In this document: piece by piece, positions 9,176 to 16,956 of the stretch
How positions within the stretch are numbered: the first letter of the stretch is position 1
How the letters are laid out: the number at the start of each line of letters is the position of its first letter
Source: Flavobacteriales bacterium
GTDB taxonomy: Bacteria; Bacteroidota; Bacteroidia; Flavobacteriales_F; PHOS-HE28
DNA length: 19,512 nucleotides
Direction: 5' to 3'
Assembly (NCBI GenBank): GCA_016710685.1
Contig: JADJVC010000012.1
Span: 1-19,512, forward strand
Notes under the pieces: generated by a model
What the model was told of the DNA's origin: nothing
What the model saw: the letters and a program-made list of their open reading frames with translations, nothing else
The model's database searches: none
Position numbers and translations under genes: made by a program

Positions 9176-9565
9176 TACGCGACCGCCAGCTTAGCCTCGG
9201 CCTCACCAATTTCCAAGTGACCGAAGTGCGTGGTAAGGATATATGATCGGCTCCGGCTACCGCTTCAAAAAGGTGAAATTCCCTTCCAGATCGGCGGAAA
9301 AACACCCGAAAGCGACCTCAACCTGCGCGTGGACCTCAGCTGGCGCCAGAACAACACGGTGATCTGCAAGTGAAGAGGACCAGAACCAAGTGACAGCCGG
9401 TCAGGACATCATCTCCATCAAGACCAGCGCGGACTATGTGATCGACCAGCGCCTCAACCTGCGGGGCATTTTAAGCGCGTCATTAACAAGCCGGTCATCA
9501 GCAGCTCATTCCCCAGTGCGAACACCAACATCGGCATAAGCCTACGTTTCACCCTTACCCAATAA
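9176..9565 (+). CDS. sprA: SprA C-terminal fragment (type 9 secretion/gliding outer-membrane protein)
   Basis: The stitched frames read RQLSLGLTNFQVTEVRGKD, then MIGSGYRFKKVKFPFQIGG, SDLNLRVDLSWRQNNTVI, EEDQNQVTAGQDIISIKTS, ADYVIDQRLNLRAFY, RVINKPVISSSFPSANTNI and GISLRFTLTQ, with TAA at 9563-9565. This is the extreme C-terminus of SprA, the very large (about 2,400-residue) outer-membrane translocon of the type 9 secretion system. The family ends with just such 'SxxPxSNTNxGISLRFTLxQ' strands. Only about the last 120-130 residues are present; upstream is a TonB-dependent receptor instead of the rest of SprA. Downstream gcvH and vanZ are the usual sprA neighbours in Bacteroidota, as I recall, which supports the identity. 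Frameshifts near 9245, 9365 and 9465. Confidence 0.82.
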
Positions 9566-9596
9566 TTGCGCCACCACGCAGCCAACTTTATCTTGC
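9566..9596 (+). promoter_or_regulatory. Promoter-like site before gcvH (possibly leaderless)
   Basis: TTG at 9566-9568, a 20-base spacer, then TATCTTGC at 9589-9596. This resembles the Bacteroidota pattern TTG-N19-TAnnTTTG with one T missing in the -7 box, possibly a read deletion. The ATG follows only 4 bases later, so transcription would start at or very near the start codon. Confidence 0.45.
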
Positions 9597-9600
9597 ACCC

Positions 9601-9977
9601 ATGAACACCCCAGCAGGCTCAAGTACACCAAGGACCATGAATGGGTCCGCATGGAAAACGACGAAGCCGTGATAGGGATCACCGACCATGCCCAAAGTGA
9701 ATTGGGCGACATCGTTTTCATCGACATCAACAGCGAAGGTCAGGACGTGGCCAAGGAGGCCGTGTTCGGCACCATTGAGGCGGTGAAGACCGTGAGCGAT
9801 CTTTTCATGCCCGTAAGTGGCACGGTGACCACAGTGAACCCGGACTTGGCGGACGACCCGGCCAGCGTGAACAAAGATCCTTACGGAAAAGGCTGGATCG
9901 TGCGTGTAAAGCTGAAAGACAAGGCCGAATTGGAGGGGCTGCTCACGGCCGACCAGTACACGGAGTCGATCAGCTAA
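9601..9977 (+). CDS. gcvH: Glycine cleavage system H protein
   Basis: GcvH is the lipoyl-carrying shuttle protein of the glycine cleavage complex; it moves the methylamine group between the P and T proteins in the cytosol. The sequence reads RLKYTKDHEWVRMENDEAV, IGITDHAQSELGDIVFIDI, the lipoylation site EAVKTVSDLFMPVSG (Lys codon 9786-9788, about residue 62), then NPDLADDPASVNKDPYGKGW and a C-terminal LLTADQYTES. Length of about 126 residues is normal. A single frameshift lies between 9601 and 9616, close to the start. Stop TAA 9975-9977. It lies 35 bases after the sprA end and 11 bases before vanZ, so sprA, gcvH and vanZ may be read together, with an extra promoter-like site in front of gcvH. 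Confidence 0.96.
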
Positions 9978-9988
9978 GGCTTGCGCTG

Positions 9989-10390
9989 ATGCGCAATTTT
10001 GTGAAGGCCGCACGTGCGCCGAGAACGGTGTGGCCAGTGCTGTGGGCCGGCGCGATCCTGGTGCTGACACTGATGCCCGGCAATGACGTGCCGAAATGGC
10101 CGTGGGCCGAGGTGATCCACTTGGACAAGATCGTCCACTTCGTGCTCTTCGGCGTGCTGGCTTGGCTTATGGCCGGTGTGTTCATTCATCGCTATTCCTT
10201 GAATGCGAACCGTGCGGTGTTCGTCGCGTTTATCGTGGCCGTGGTCTACGGTGGCTTCATCGAACTGCTGCAAGGCTGGATGGGCATGGGCCGCAGCGCG
10301 GACGTGTGGGACCTGCTGGTGGATGCCTTGGGCGCAGCAGTAGCTGTGGGGGTTGTGGCCCGGCGGATGCGACCGGCACACACAGTTTAA
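9989..10390 (+). CDS. VanZ-like family membrane protein
   Basis: This is the only gene in the window readable from start to stop without a break (133 residues). It has four hydrophobic helices: PVLWAGAILVLTLMPG, then IVHFVLFGVLAWLMAGVFI, AVFVAFIVAVVYGGFIELL and LLVDALGAAVAVGVVA. Between them lie the VanZ-family signatures: LTLMPG near residue 28, HLDKIVHFVLFGVLAW near 44-60, GFIELLQ, and RSADVWDLLVDALG near 103-116. The family's original member gives low-level teicoplanin resistance, but most members have no proven role, so no resistance function is claimed. In Bacteroidota this small gene commonly follows gcvH and sprA, as here. Stop TAA 10388-10390, followed by a strong terminator hairpin. 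Confidence 0.92.
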   Translation: MRNFVKAARAPRTVWPVLWAGAILVLTLMPGNDVPKWPWAEVIHLDKIVHFVLFGVLAWLMAGVFIHRYSLNANRAVFVAFIVAVVYGGFIELLQGWMGMGRSADVWDLLVDALGAAVAVGVVARRMRPAHTV

Positions 10391-10421
10391 CTGTTACTTC
10401 AAATCGGGCCCATTGCGTGCA

Positions 10422-10457
10422 AAAGCAAACGCACGGCCAAGGCCGTGCGTTTGCTTT
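10422..10457. terminator. Perfect 17-bp inverted repeat between convergent vanZ and cysN
   Basis: AAAGCAAACGCACGGCC (10422-10438) is exactly repeated in inverse at 10441-10457, with only AA between. The stem starts with A residues and ends with T residues (GCTTT), so it can act on both strands as a bidirectional terminator. It lies 32 bases after the vanZ stop and 18 bases after the minus-strand cysN stop at 10475. Confidence 0.88.
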
Positions 10458-10474
10458 GAAGATATGGAAGGCGC

Positions 10475-11734
10475 TTACGTCGTTCCCGCAGCCACCGTCT
10501 CGTTGGTGGCCTCGTCGATCGAGGATCGAAACTGCCGGTGTAACGGTTGCGCGCATACTTGTCGAAGTGCAGCGGCACGGTGGTGCGAAGCATTACCCGG
10601 CCAATGTCGTTCATCTTCAGCGTAGGGTCTCCATCGGCCTTGCGTAGCGTGCTGATGTCCATGCGGTACAGTACTTCCTTGATCGTTACCGGGCATCGCG
10701 CGTCTTAGCGATGGCATACACTTGCCCCGGCTTGCAACGGCTTTTCGTTGAACCAGCAGAGCATCACTTCCACATCCTGCAGAAGTTTCCGGCGGGTTGT
10801 TGGCGCCCACGATCGTATCACCGCGGCTGATGTCGATCTCATCTGCCAGGTCGTACGGGCACTTTGCGGAGCGAAGCGTTCGTCCGCTTCGTATTCCCCG
10901 ATGTTGATGCTCTTGATGGTGCTTTCGAAGCCGCTGGGCAACACATGCACTTTGTCGCCCTTGCGGAACACGCCGCCTGCCACGCGGCCTGCAAACCCGC
11001 GAAATCGTGGTGTTCGGTGGTCATGGGGCGGATCATGCTGCACAGGGAACCAGCGGTCACATGGTTGTGGTCACCCGCGATGTGGATGCTTTCCAACAAG
11101 TACATCAGCGTGGGCCTGGTACCAGTCCATCACTTTGCTGCGCGTCACCACGTTGTCGCCTTTCAGCGCACTGATGGGAAGGTAGCGGATGTCGTGTACT
11201 TCAAACGGCTGCTGAAGTCCTCCAGCTCGCGCTGGATGCGTTCGAAGGTGGCTTGGTCATAATCCCCAGATCCATCTTGTTGATGCAGAACACCACGTGC
11301 GGAATGCCCAACAGGGATGCGATGAACGAGTCTTAAGCGCGTTTGCTCAAGATCCCTTTGCGTGCATCCACGAGGATGATCGCGAGGTTGGCCGTGCTGG
11401 CACCCGTTACCATGTTGCGGGTGTACTGGATGTGCCCCGGCGTGTCCGCGATGATGAACTTGCGCCGTGGCGTGGCGAAGTAGCGGTAGGCCACGTCGAT
11501 GGTGATGCCTTGTTCGCGTTCCGCACGCAGACCGTCGGTGAGCAGAGGACAAGTCCACTTCGCCGGTACCACGCTTGGCGCTTGCCTGTTGCACAGCCTC
11601 CATTTGGTCCTCGAAGATGCGCCGGTGTCGTACAGCAAACGGCCGGTCGGCGTGCTTTTGCCGTCGTCTACGCTGCCTGCAGTGGTGAACCGCAGCAGGT
11701 CCATGTCCAAATATCCCGAGGTTTCGTCCTTCAT
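10475..11734 (-). CDS. cysN: Sulfate adenylyltransferase large (GTPase) subunit CysN, frameshifted
   Basis: With CysD it forms ATP sulfurylase, coupling GTP hydrolysis to APS formation from sulfate and ATP. From ATG 11734: LDMDLLRFTTAGSVDDGKST (P-loop, residues about 20-28), GRLLYDT, then LRAEREQGITIDVAYRYFAT (switch I) and DTPGHIQYTRNMVTGAS (G3). The G4 motif FCINKMDL is seen in one frame near 11280-11295. Then come DYDQATFERIQRELEDF, GDNVVTRS, MDWYQ, the domain-II stretch GRVAGGVFRKGDKVHVLPSG, ESTIKSINIGEYEADERFAP, GDTIVGANN, VEVMLCWFNEKPLQAGASVY and TLKMNDIGRVMLRTTVPLHF. The end is DEATNETVAAGTT with the stop at 10475-10477. About 420 residues, normal for CysN and with no fused CysC domain. 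Several frameshifts. Third gene of cysC-cysD-cysN. Confidence 0.95.
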
Positions 11735-11781
11735 CTGCTTGTTTTCCTGATGTTCCTGAAAAAATGTTCTGCGGTCAAGGC

Positions 11782-12687
11782 TTAGAAATAGCCCTCCTTC
11801 TTACGGTCCTCCATGGCGGCCTCGCTGCGCTTGTCGTCCATGCGGGTGCCGCGCTCGGTGGTGCGGGTGGAGGCCACTTCCTCAATGATCTCCTCCAACG
11901 TGCTGGCAGGTGAATCCACGGCACCGGTGCAGCTCATGTCGCCGATGGTACGGAAGCGGATGCGCTTCTTAAAAGGCTTTTCTTCCGGCTTTAAGCGCAT
12001 GAACGAGGAGTTTTGCGTATAGCACTCCGTCACGTTCAAACACTTCGCGCTCATGGCTGAAGTAGATGTTGGGGATCTCGTCTTCTCCAGCATGATGTAC
12101 TGCCATACGTCCATCTCCGTCCAGTTGCTGATGTGGAAGGCACGGAAGTGTTCACCGGGACGCTTGCGACCGTTGTAAATGTTCCACAGCTCGGGGCGTT
12201 GGTTTTTCGGGTCCCATTGGCCGAACTCGTCGCGGTGGCTGAACACGCGCTGTTTGGCACGCGCTTTTTCTTCGTCGCGGCGACCTCCGCCGATGGCGCA
12301 GTCCACCTAGATTTTTCCAGACTGTCCAGCAAGGTCACCGTTTGCAGCTTGTTGCGACTGGCGTAGAAACCCGTCTCTTCCTGCACGCGGCCCGAGTCGA
12401 TGCTTTCCTGTACGCTGCCTACCAACAGGTTGGCGCCGTATTTCTTCACCAGCGCATCGCGGAAAGTGATGGCTTCCTCAAAGTTGTGACCCGTGTCCAC
12501 GTGGAGCAGATTGAACGGCACCTTGGCAGGGTGGAAGGCTTTTAGAGCGAGGTGGAAGCAGACGATGCTGTCCTTTCCGCCGCTGAAAAGGGAGGGTCGG
12601 GTTATCGAACTGGGCGGCTACTTCACGCAGGATGTGCATGCTTTCGCTTTCGAGTTCCTTCAAGTGGGTGAGCCTGTATGAATGCAT
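11782..12687 (-). CDS. cysD: Sulfate adenylyltransferase small subunit CysD
   Basis: CysD is the catalytic ATP-pyrophosphatase-type subunit of ATP sulfurylase. From ATG 12687: YRLTHLKELESESMHILREV, then the PP-loop LFSGGKDSIVCFHLA (about residues 30-45), VPFNLLHVDTGHNFEEAI, YGANLLVGSVQESIDSGR and RNKLQTVTLLDSL. Then come CAIGGGRRDEEKARAKQRVF, SHRDEFGQWDPKNQRPELWN, GEHFRAFHISNWTEMDVWQY, CTGAVDSPASTLEEIIEEVA and RMDDKRSEAAMEDRKKEGYF at the end. The order and the length of about 302 residues match CysD closely. Four or so frameshifts (near 12590, 12305, 12085 and 12035). Starts 5 bases after the cysC stop and ends 47 bases before cysN, so the three genes form one operon. Confidence 0.96.
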
Positions 12688-12692
12688 GGTGT

Positions 12693-13301
12693 TCAGGGCC
12701 GCTTTAAGCGCAGCAATATTTGGTCAGTGAGTTCCTGTACGCTGTCTTCGATCTTGCTGTCGGCAGTGGCTATGCGGATGGCAAGCGAAGGTGGGGCTTC
12801 GAAGGGTGCGCTGATCCCCGTAAAATCCTTCACTTCGCCACGGCGTGCCTTGGCGTAAAGCCCTTTACGTCGCGTGCTTCGCAGACTTCAATGGGGTGTC
12901 AACAAATACTTCAATGAAGTCGCCCGCGCCGATGATAGCACGTGCCTGTTCGCGTATGGCGATGGTGGGACTTACGAACGAGCAGGTCGCACTGCGGCAC
13001 CATTGGAGGCAAAGAGCTTAGCAACCTCCGCAATACGCCGGATATTCTCCGTGCGGTAAGCCTCCGAAAAGTCCAAGTTGTTGTTGATCCGCTGCGCACG
13101 TTGTCGCCGTCCAAGATCGCGCATAGCGCCCTTGGGCATGCGTGAGTGCGCGCTCCAATCCGATGGCGATGGTGCTCTTACCGCTACCGCTCAATCCGGT
13201 CATCCATACCACGCCGCCCAACTGGCCCAGCAGTGCTTCCTTGTCCTCCACGGCGCAGCATGCGCTCGAATACGAAGGTGGATGTTTGCTGGTGTGCTCA
13301 T
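12693..13301 (-). CDS. cysC: Adenylyl-sulfate (APS) kinase, frameshifted
   Basis: CysC phosphorylates APS at the 3' position to give PAPS, the sulfate donor of sulfotransferases. From ATG 13301: MSTPANIH, FERMLRR, VEDKEALLGQLGGVVWMTGL then SGSGKSTIAIGLERAL (P-loop GLSGSGKST near residue 38). Then ILDGDNVR (the family's DGDNxR), NNNLDFSEAYR-like, ENIRRIAEVAKLFASNGA, SFVSPTIAIREQARAIIGAG, FIEVFVDTPL, RGEVKDFTGISAPFEAPPSL and a C-terminal VQELTDQILL. The stop TGA is at 12693-12695. About 203 residues. Frameshifts are near 13275, 13130, 13060, 13000, 12890 and elsewhere. First gene of cysC-cysD-cysN, with a promoter-like site 30 bases upstream. No cysH or cysIJ gene is nearby. Confidence 0.94.
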
Positions 13302-13330
13302 GCGGCGGAACGGGACCGTCTTTCGGGCTG

Positions 13331-13360
13331 CAAAGGTCGTGTTTTGGAATTTAATGTCAA
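13331..13360 (-). promoter_or_regulatory. Bacteroidota-type promoter in front of cysC
   Basis: On the minus strand: TTG (13360-13358, within TTGACATTAAA), a 19-base spacer, then GACCTTTG (13338-13331). This fits TTG-N19-TAnnTTTG with one mismatch (GA for TA). The cysC ATG is 30 bases downstream, a normal leader length. It suggests the sulfate-activation operon can be transcribed apart from the polysaccharide genes upstream of it. Confidence 0.6.
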
Positions 13361-13374
13361 GGGGCGTGCAGATA

Positions 13375-14376
13375 TTAGCCCGGCATCACGCTTCAGGGCT
13401 GTACAGAACGCCCGTGCGCCCTCATTGTTCAAATGGCTGCTGTTCTTAAAAGCCGTGTCCGGCAGCTTCATGTTGCGAGTAATCGTAGAAATGCAGGTTG
13501 GGATGGCGCGCTTCCAGTTCCGCGAACAAAGCCGTGATCTCATCGAAAGTGGCAATACCCTCGATCTCGCTCCAATGCTGCGGGGTAAAGGCCACCAGAA
13601 TGGGCCGGTCCGGACGGCTGGCCACCAGCTCTTCGAACCGGTCACGCGCTCCTTCGGTGCACTGAAGAGCAGGAAAGCGTTCAGGTATTTCAACTTGTAA
13701 CGGTCCTCGGCGGAAATGGCCTCCTTCCATCGTCCTTATCATGTTCGAGTTTGATCGCATGGCGATGGAACGTTGGCGGGCGGCCATGGCTGGCCAACTG
13801 CTTGGGTGACGCGGCACGCTCGGTGAACAACCCCCTTTTTCGGACACGCGTGCCGTTCGTCATCCTCATCTTCACCACTGATACCCTTACGCAAGTGTTC
13901 CTGCACCGCGCCGAAATAGCGGAGGCCGGGCGCAGGAAACGATATTCAAAGCGGTGGTTGCGCTCTAAGTACTCGCGCACTCCGGGCGCCCCGTTGGGCA
14001 CAAAGTGGCCGCGTCGATGGTATGGTCCGGCGCATGCACGAAGAAGCGGTGGTTGAATTCGGTCGAGACCGCACCTTTCCGGGACTTGGCCAATTCGGTC
14101 TCCATGAGGAACTCCGTGACGTCGAAGTTGCATTTCTCCATGGAGTAGTTGTAAACCGTGGGGCCCAAGCTGTCCGGGATGAAGGAGCTTCTACCCTTCA
14201 AACTACCGAAGACCGGGATCTCCTCAGCGTCTTCGCTTTGTATCAGTGCCTCACCTTCGCCGGGTTGGAGGCCGGGTCATCAAAGATGGCCCATTGTTGC
14301 ATCAGGGTGTCAATGCCCAAAGCCACCGCCCAAAGGCGATGATGAAGAAGAGCTGAACTGCGGATCAGGTGCGCAT
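13375..14376 (-). CDS. SGNH/GDSL-like membrane-anchored protein, probable O-acetylation partner, frameshifted
   Basis: From about ATG 14376 an N-terminal membrane anchor reads QLFFIIAFAVALGIDTLM, then QQWAIFDDPA. After several frameshifts comes SLGPTVYNYSMEKCNFDVTE then FLMETELAKSRKG, FNHRFFVHAPDHTIDAATF, VPNGAPGVREYLERNHRFEY, RFEELVASRPDRPILVAFTP, QHWSEIEGIATFDEITALFA, ELEARHPNLHFYDYS, and last KNSSHLNNEGARAFCTALK. The late 'SSHLNxEGAxxFT' segment with its His is typical of SGNH-hydrolase-type proteins encoded next to MBOAT acyltransferases. The usual first catalytic Ser motif (GDS/GxS) is not clearly readable here. It directly follows the MBOAT gene, so a role in periplasmic O-acetyl transfer to the polysaccharide is inferred. 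The stop is uncertain: TAA at 13375-13377 in one frame, or TGA at 13298-13300 overlapping the cysC ATG in another. Confidence 0.62.
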
Positions 14377-15755
14377 CGCCGGTTCAAGGTGGAAGTAGAT
14401 GAACTGGTTCCGGGCATCGGAACCGAAAATGAAGATCACCAGCAACATGCCCACCACGTAGAGGTTGTCATACTTGAACCGCATGCTACGGGGGAAAAGG
14501 GCTGTACTGATGGCCAATGTGGCGAAGAAGAGACCCATCACCATTTCGGCGAAATAGCCGGAGCGAAGGTCCGCCATTGGAAATATGGAAGTCCGTGAAG
14601 ATGTGATGGATCGGCGAACGCGTCTGTGACGTTGTTACGGAAGAAGATGCAGGAGAAGATGATGAGCGAGCTGTTCCAAAGCATCCAGAAGACTTTCATC
14701 AGGGCGGAATCGTTGAATGGCTGCTGCGGTTTGATCCGGATGTACATGCGCTGCAACACCATGGCTACCCGTGGAAAAGACCGAACATCCACAAAGTTCC
14801 ATGTGGGCCCGTGCCGAAACCGATGAGCACGAAGGTGCAGATGGTGATGATCAAAGGCCTTCCGCGGCGCACTGCGGACCCAAGGCCGGTAAACATAGTC
14901 CCCGATGGGTGGTGAGCGAGATGTGCCAGCCCGCCCAAGCCGCATTGAGGTTGGTGGCAAGGAAGGGACGGTTGAAGTTGTCCATCAGCCTTACGCCCAT
15001 GAGCCTTGCGGAACCCATTGCGATGTCCGTATAACCACTGAAGTCGCAAAAGAGCTGCACGGTGAACAACGCCGCCGCGATGGCATATTGCAGACCGGGC
15101 GCTGGGCACGTTGCCATGGAGCTGGTCCACGAAGGGCGCAGGTTATCCGCCACCACCACTTTTGAAGTAGCCAAGCAGGATCTTGTTGATGGCGTATTTC
15201 ATCGTCTTGTGAGGCCGGTACGTGGTTGCGCAATTGGGGATCGAATGCCCGGCGCTCAATGGGGTAAGCAACAAGCTGCAGGAAATAGCTTACGTAGAGC
15301 GAAATAACCAAAGTGCCGCTCCGCTTTGTCTTTGCCCTTGAACACGTCGAAGGTGTAACTGAGGCTTTGGAAGGTGTAGAACGATATGCCCAGCGGCAGT
15401 ATGATGTCCAACACCGGCGAGTCATAGAAGATGTTGAATTTGCCCAACACCACCTCGGCGTTGTAGGCAAAAAAAGTTCATGTACTTGAAGAAAGAAGCA
15501 AGCCCAAATTGACCACCAGGCTGGCCGCCATCCAACGCCGTTTCGTCTTCTGGTCCTTGGCATCCTCCATCAACATGGCCGCCCAGTAATCCACCAAGGT
15601 GGAAATGAGCATGAAGACCGCGAAGAACGGCTACCAGCATGTAGAAATAATAGCTCACCGCCAAGAGCATCGCAGCGGTACGCCTTGGGGATGAGGTGGT
15701 ACATCACCAGTACCAGCGGCAGGAAGATGAGGTAGTCTACGGTGTTGAAAAGCAT
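14365..15755 (-). CDS. MBOAT family O-acyltransferase (AlgI/DltB-like), frameshifted
   Basis: A polytopic membrane protein that moves acyl (usually acetyl) groups across the inner membrane for polysaccharide O-acetylation. From ATG 15755: MLFNTVDYLIFLPLVLVMYH, the usual AlgI-type start, then LLAVSYYFYM, STLVDYWAAMLMEDAKDQKT, DIILPLGISFYTFQSLSYTF, DVFKGKDKAERHFGYFALYV, AIAAALFTVQLFCDFSGYTD, IAMGSARLMGVRLMDNFNRP and WAGWHISLTT with DYVYRPW (first conserved His). Near 14765-14830 the frames give GTGPTWNFV and GLFHG, holding the catalytic His of the family. The C-terminus has YDNLYVVGMLLVIFIFGSDA then RNQFIYFHL. About 460 residues, normal. At least eight frameshifts. It follows the glycosyltransferase by 44 bases and is followed at once by the SGNH-like gene. 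Confidence 0.92.
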
Positions 15756-15799
15756 GGCTTTGCTATGAGCCTTTTGCAAGAGGCGGCGAGAAAGCGCTA

Positions 15800-16956
15800 T
15801 TACGTGATCTTCAAGCATGAGTTCCAACCCAGATCTTTCCTTGCCTTCGCACGGCTGGCATCGCGCATGGATTCCATGCAGAGCGGTCAGTGAGCAGCGT
15901 TCCGATTCCGTGGGCCGTGCCTTGGCTATCGTCGGCGAGCATGATCTCCTTATCGGGCAACAGGTCCAAGCCTTCCACCGATGGTGGTAGTGGCACACGG
16001 TAAGCCCCGGTAAAGCGCGGTTATCACTTTTACCTTGGTGCCACTGCCGAATCGTAAAGGAGCAATGAACACTTTGCTTTTGCGGTAGTACGGCTCCAGA
16101 TCATCCACGAAGCCACGGAGCACCGTGCCTTCACTTCGTGCCACGGCGTGTTGCAACCCTTCGTCAGCGCCGCGACAATGTGTCAAGTATCAATGCGGGA
16201 TGCTTCTTTTTCAGCAGGGCCATACTTCGCTAAGGAACCACAGTAGCCCGTCCGCATTGGTCAGCCAACTCAAGGTGCCCACGTAAAACAAATTGTCCTT
16301 AGCCTCATCAAATTGAAGGGCGGGAGCCTCAAGGCCACTATCGTCACCGAGGTGGTACGTGGTGTGGAATTTGCCCGGCGAAACACCGGCTTTTGCCAAT
16401 TCCTCCTGGTCGTTCGGTGCCGCCATTACCATATCGGCGCGGTTGCAGGCTTTCACCTCAAAGCGTTTCACCCGGCGTGCTTCTATTTCCAGAACAGCCC
16501 GCTCCGCTACATTTTCGCCACCGTGCGCGAACGCTCCCACATCACGTATTCCGCATTGTGCTGGTGCAACACCACAGGGACTTAGATGTTCTCCGGCGCA
16601 TAAGGAAAGACCTCAAATGATCCCACTAGCACCAGGTCAGCATTTTGGGGCTGTTGCCGAAGCCTTCATTAACGCCGAATCGGTATTGCGGTACACGTTC
16701 AGGGTGGGGAGGCCAATAAGCTCTTCAGGAAATTCATCGCCGTGCGCGGGCGCTCTACGGGCACGGTATGTATGGCGACCAAGGCAAGGCCTGCTTGAAG
16801 GCGTCGAGGTGTTTTTGTCCTCACCCTTAAGCGGGGCTATGAGGGTAACATCGAAGCTTTGGGCCAAATGCCGGATGAACCGCCAGATTTTATGACGCCT
16901 CCACTTTGCGGAGGGTAAGGCAATTGGTTGGTTATAAACACCAAACGCTGCCTCAT
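15800..16956 (-). CDS. Glycosyltransferase family 4-like protein, frameshifted
   Basis: From ATG 16956: MRQRLVFITNQLPYPPQSGG then VIKSWRFIRHLAQ-like and FDVTLIAPLKGEDKN, the Rossmann start of a GT-B enzyme with the glycine-rich acceptor loop (PPxSGG). Then LIGLPTLNVYRNTDSALM, NVAERAVLEIEARRVKRFE, ADMVMAAPNDQEEL, NLFYVGTLSWLTNADGLLWF, LRGFVDDLEPYYRKSKVFIA, PLRFGSGTKVKVITALYRGL and a TTIGVEGLDLLPDKEIMLAD region. The 'PLRxGxGxKxKxxEAxxxGxPVVTTxxGxEGL' donor-sugar site is close to the GT4 consensus, although the usual Glu of KxxEAL is replaced by Thr in the read. The end is SMRDASRAKARKDLGWNSCL with the stop near 15800. About 385 residues. Probably adds one sugar to the repeat unit at the cytoplasmic membrane; the sugar cannot be told. 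Confidence 0.85.

Noticed and set aside
10096..10647. 183-codon plus-strand open frame across the vanZ/cysN border
   Set aside because: It overlaps the intact VanZ gene in another frame, crosses the terminator hairpin and then runs antisense to cysN.
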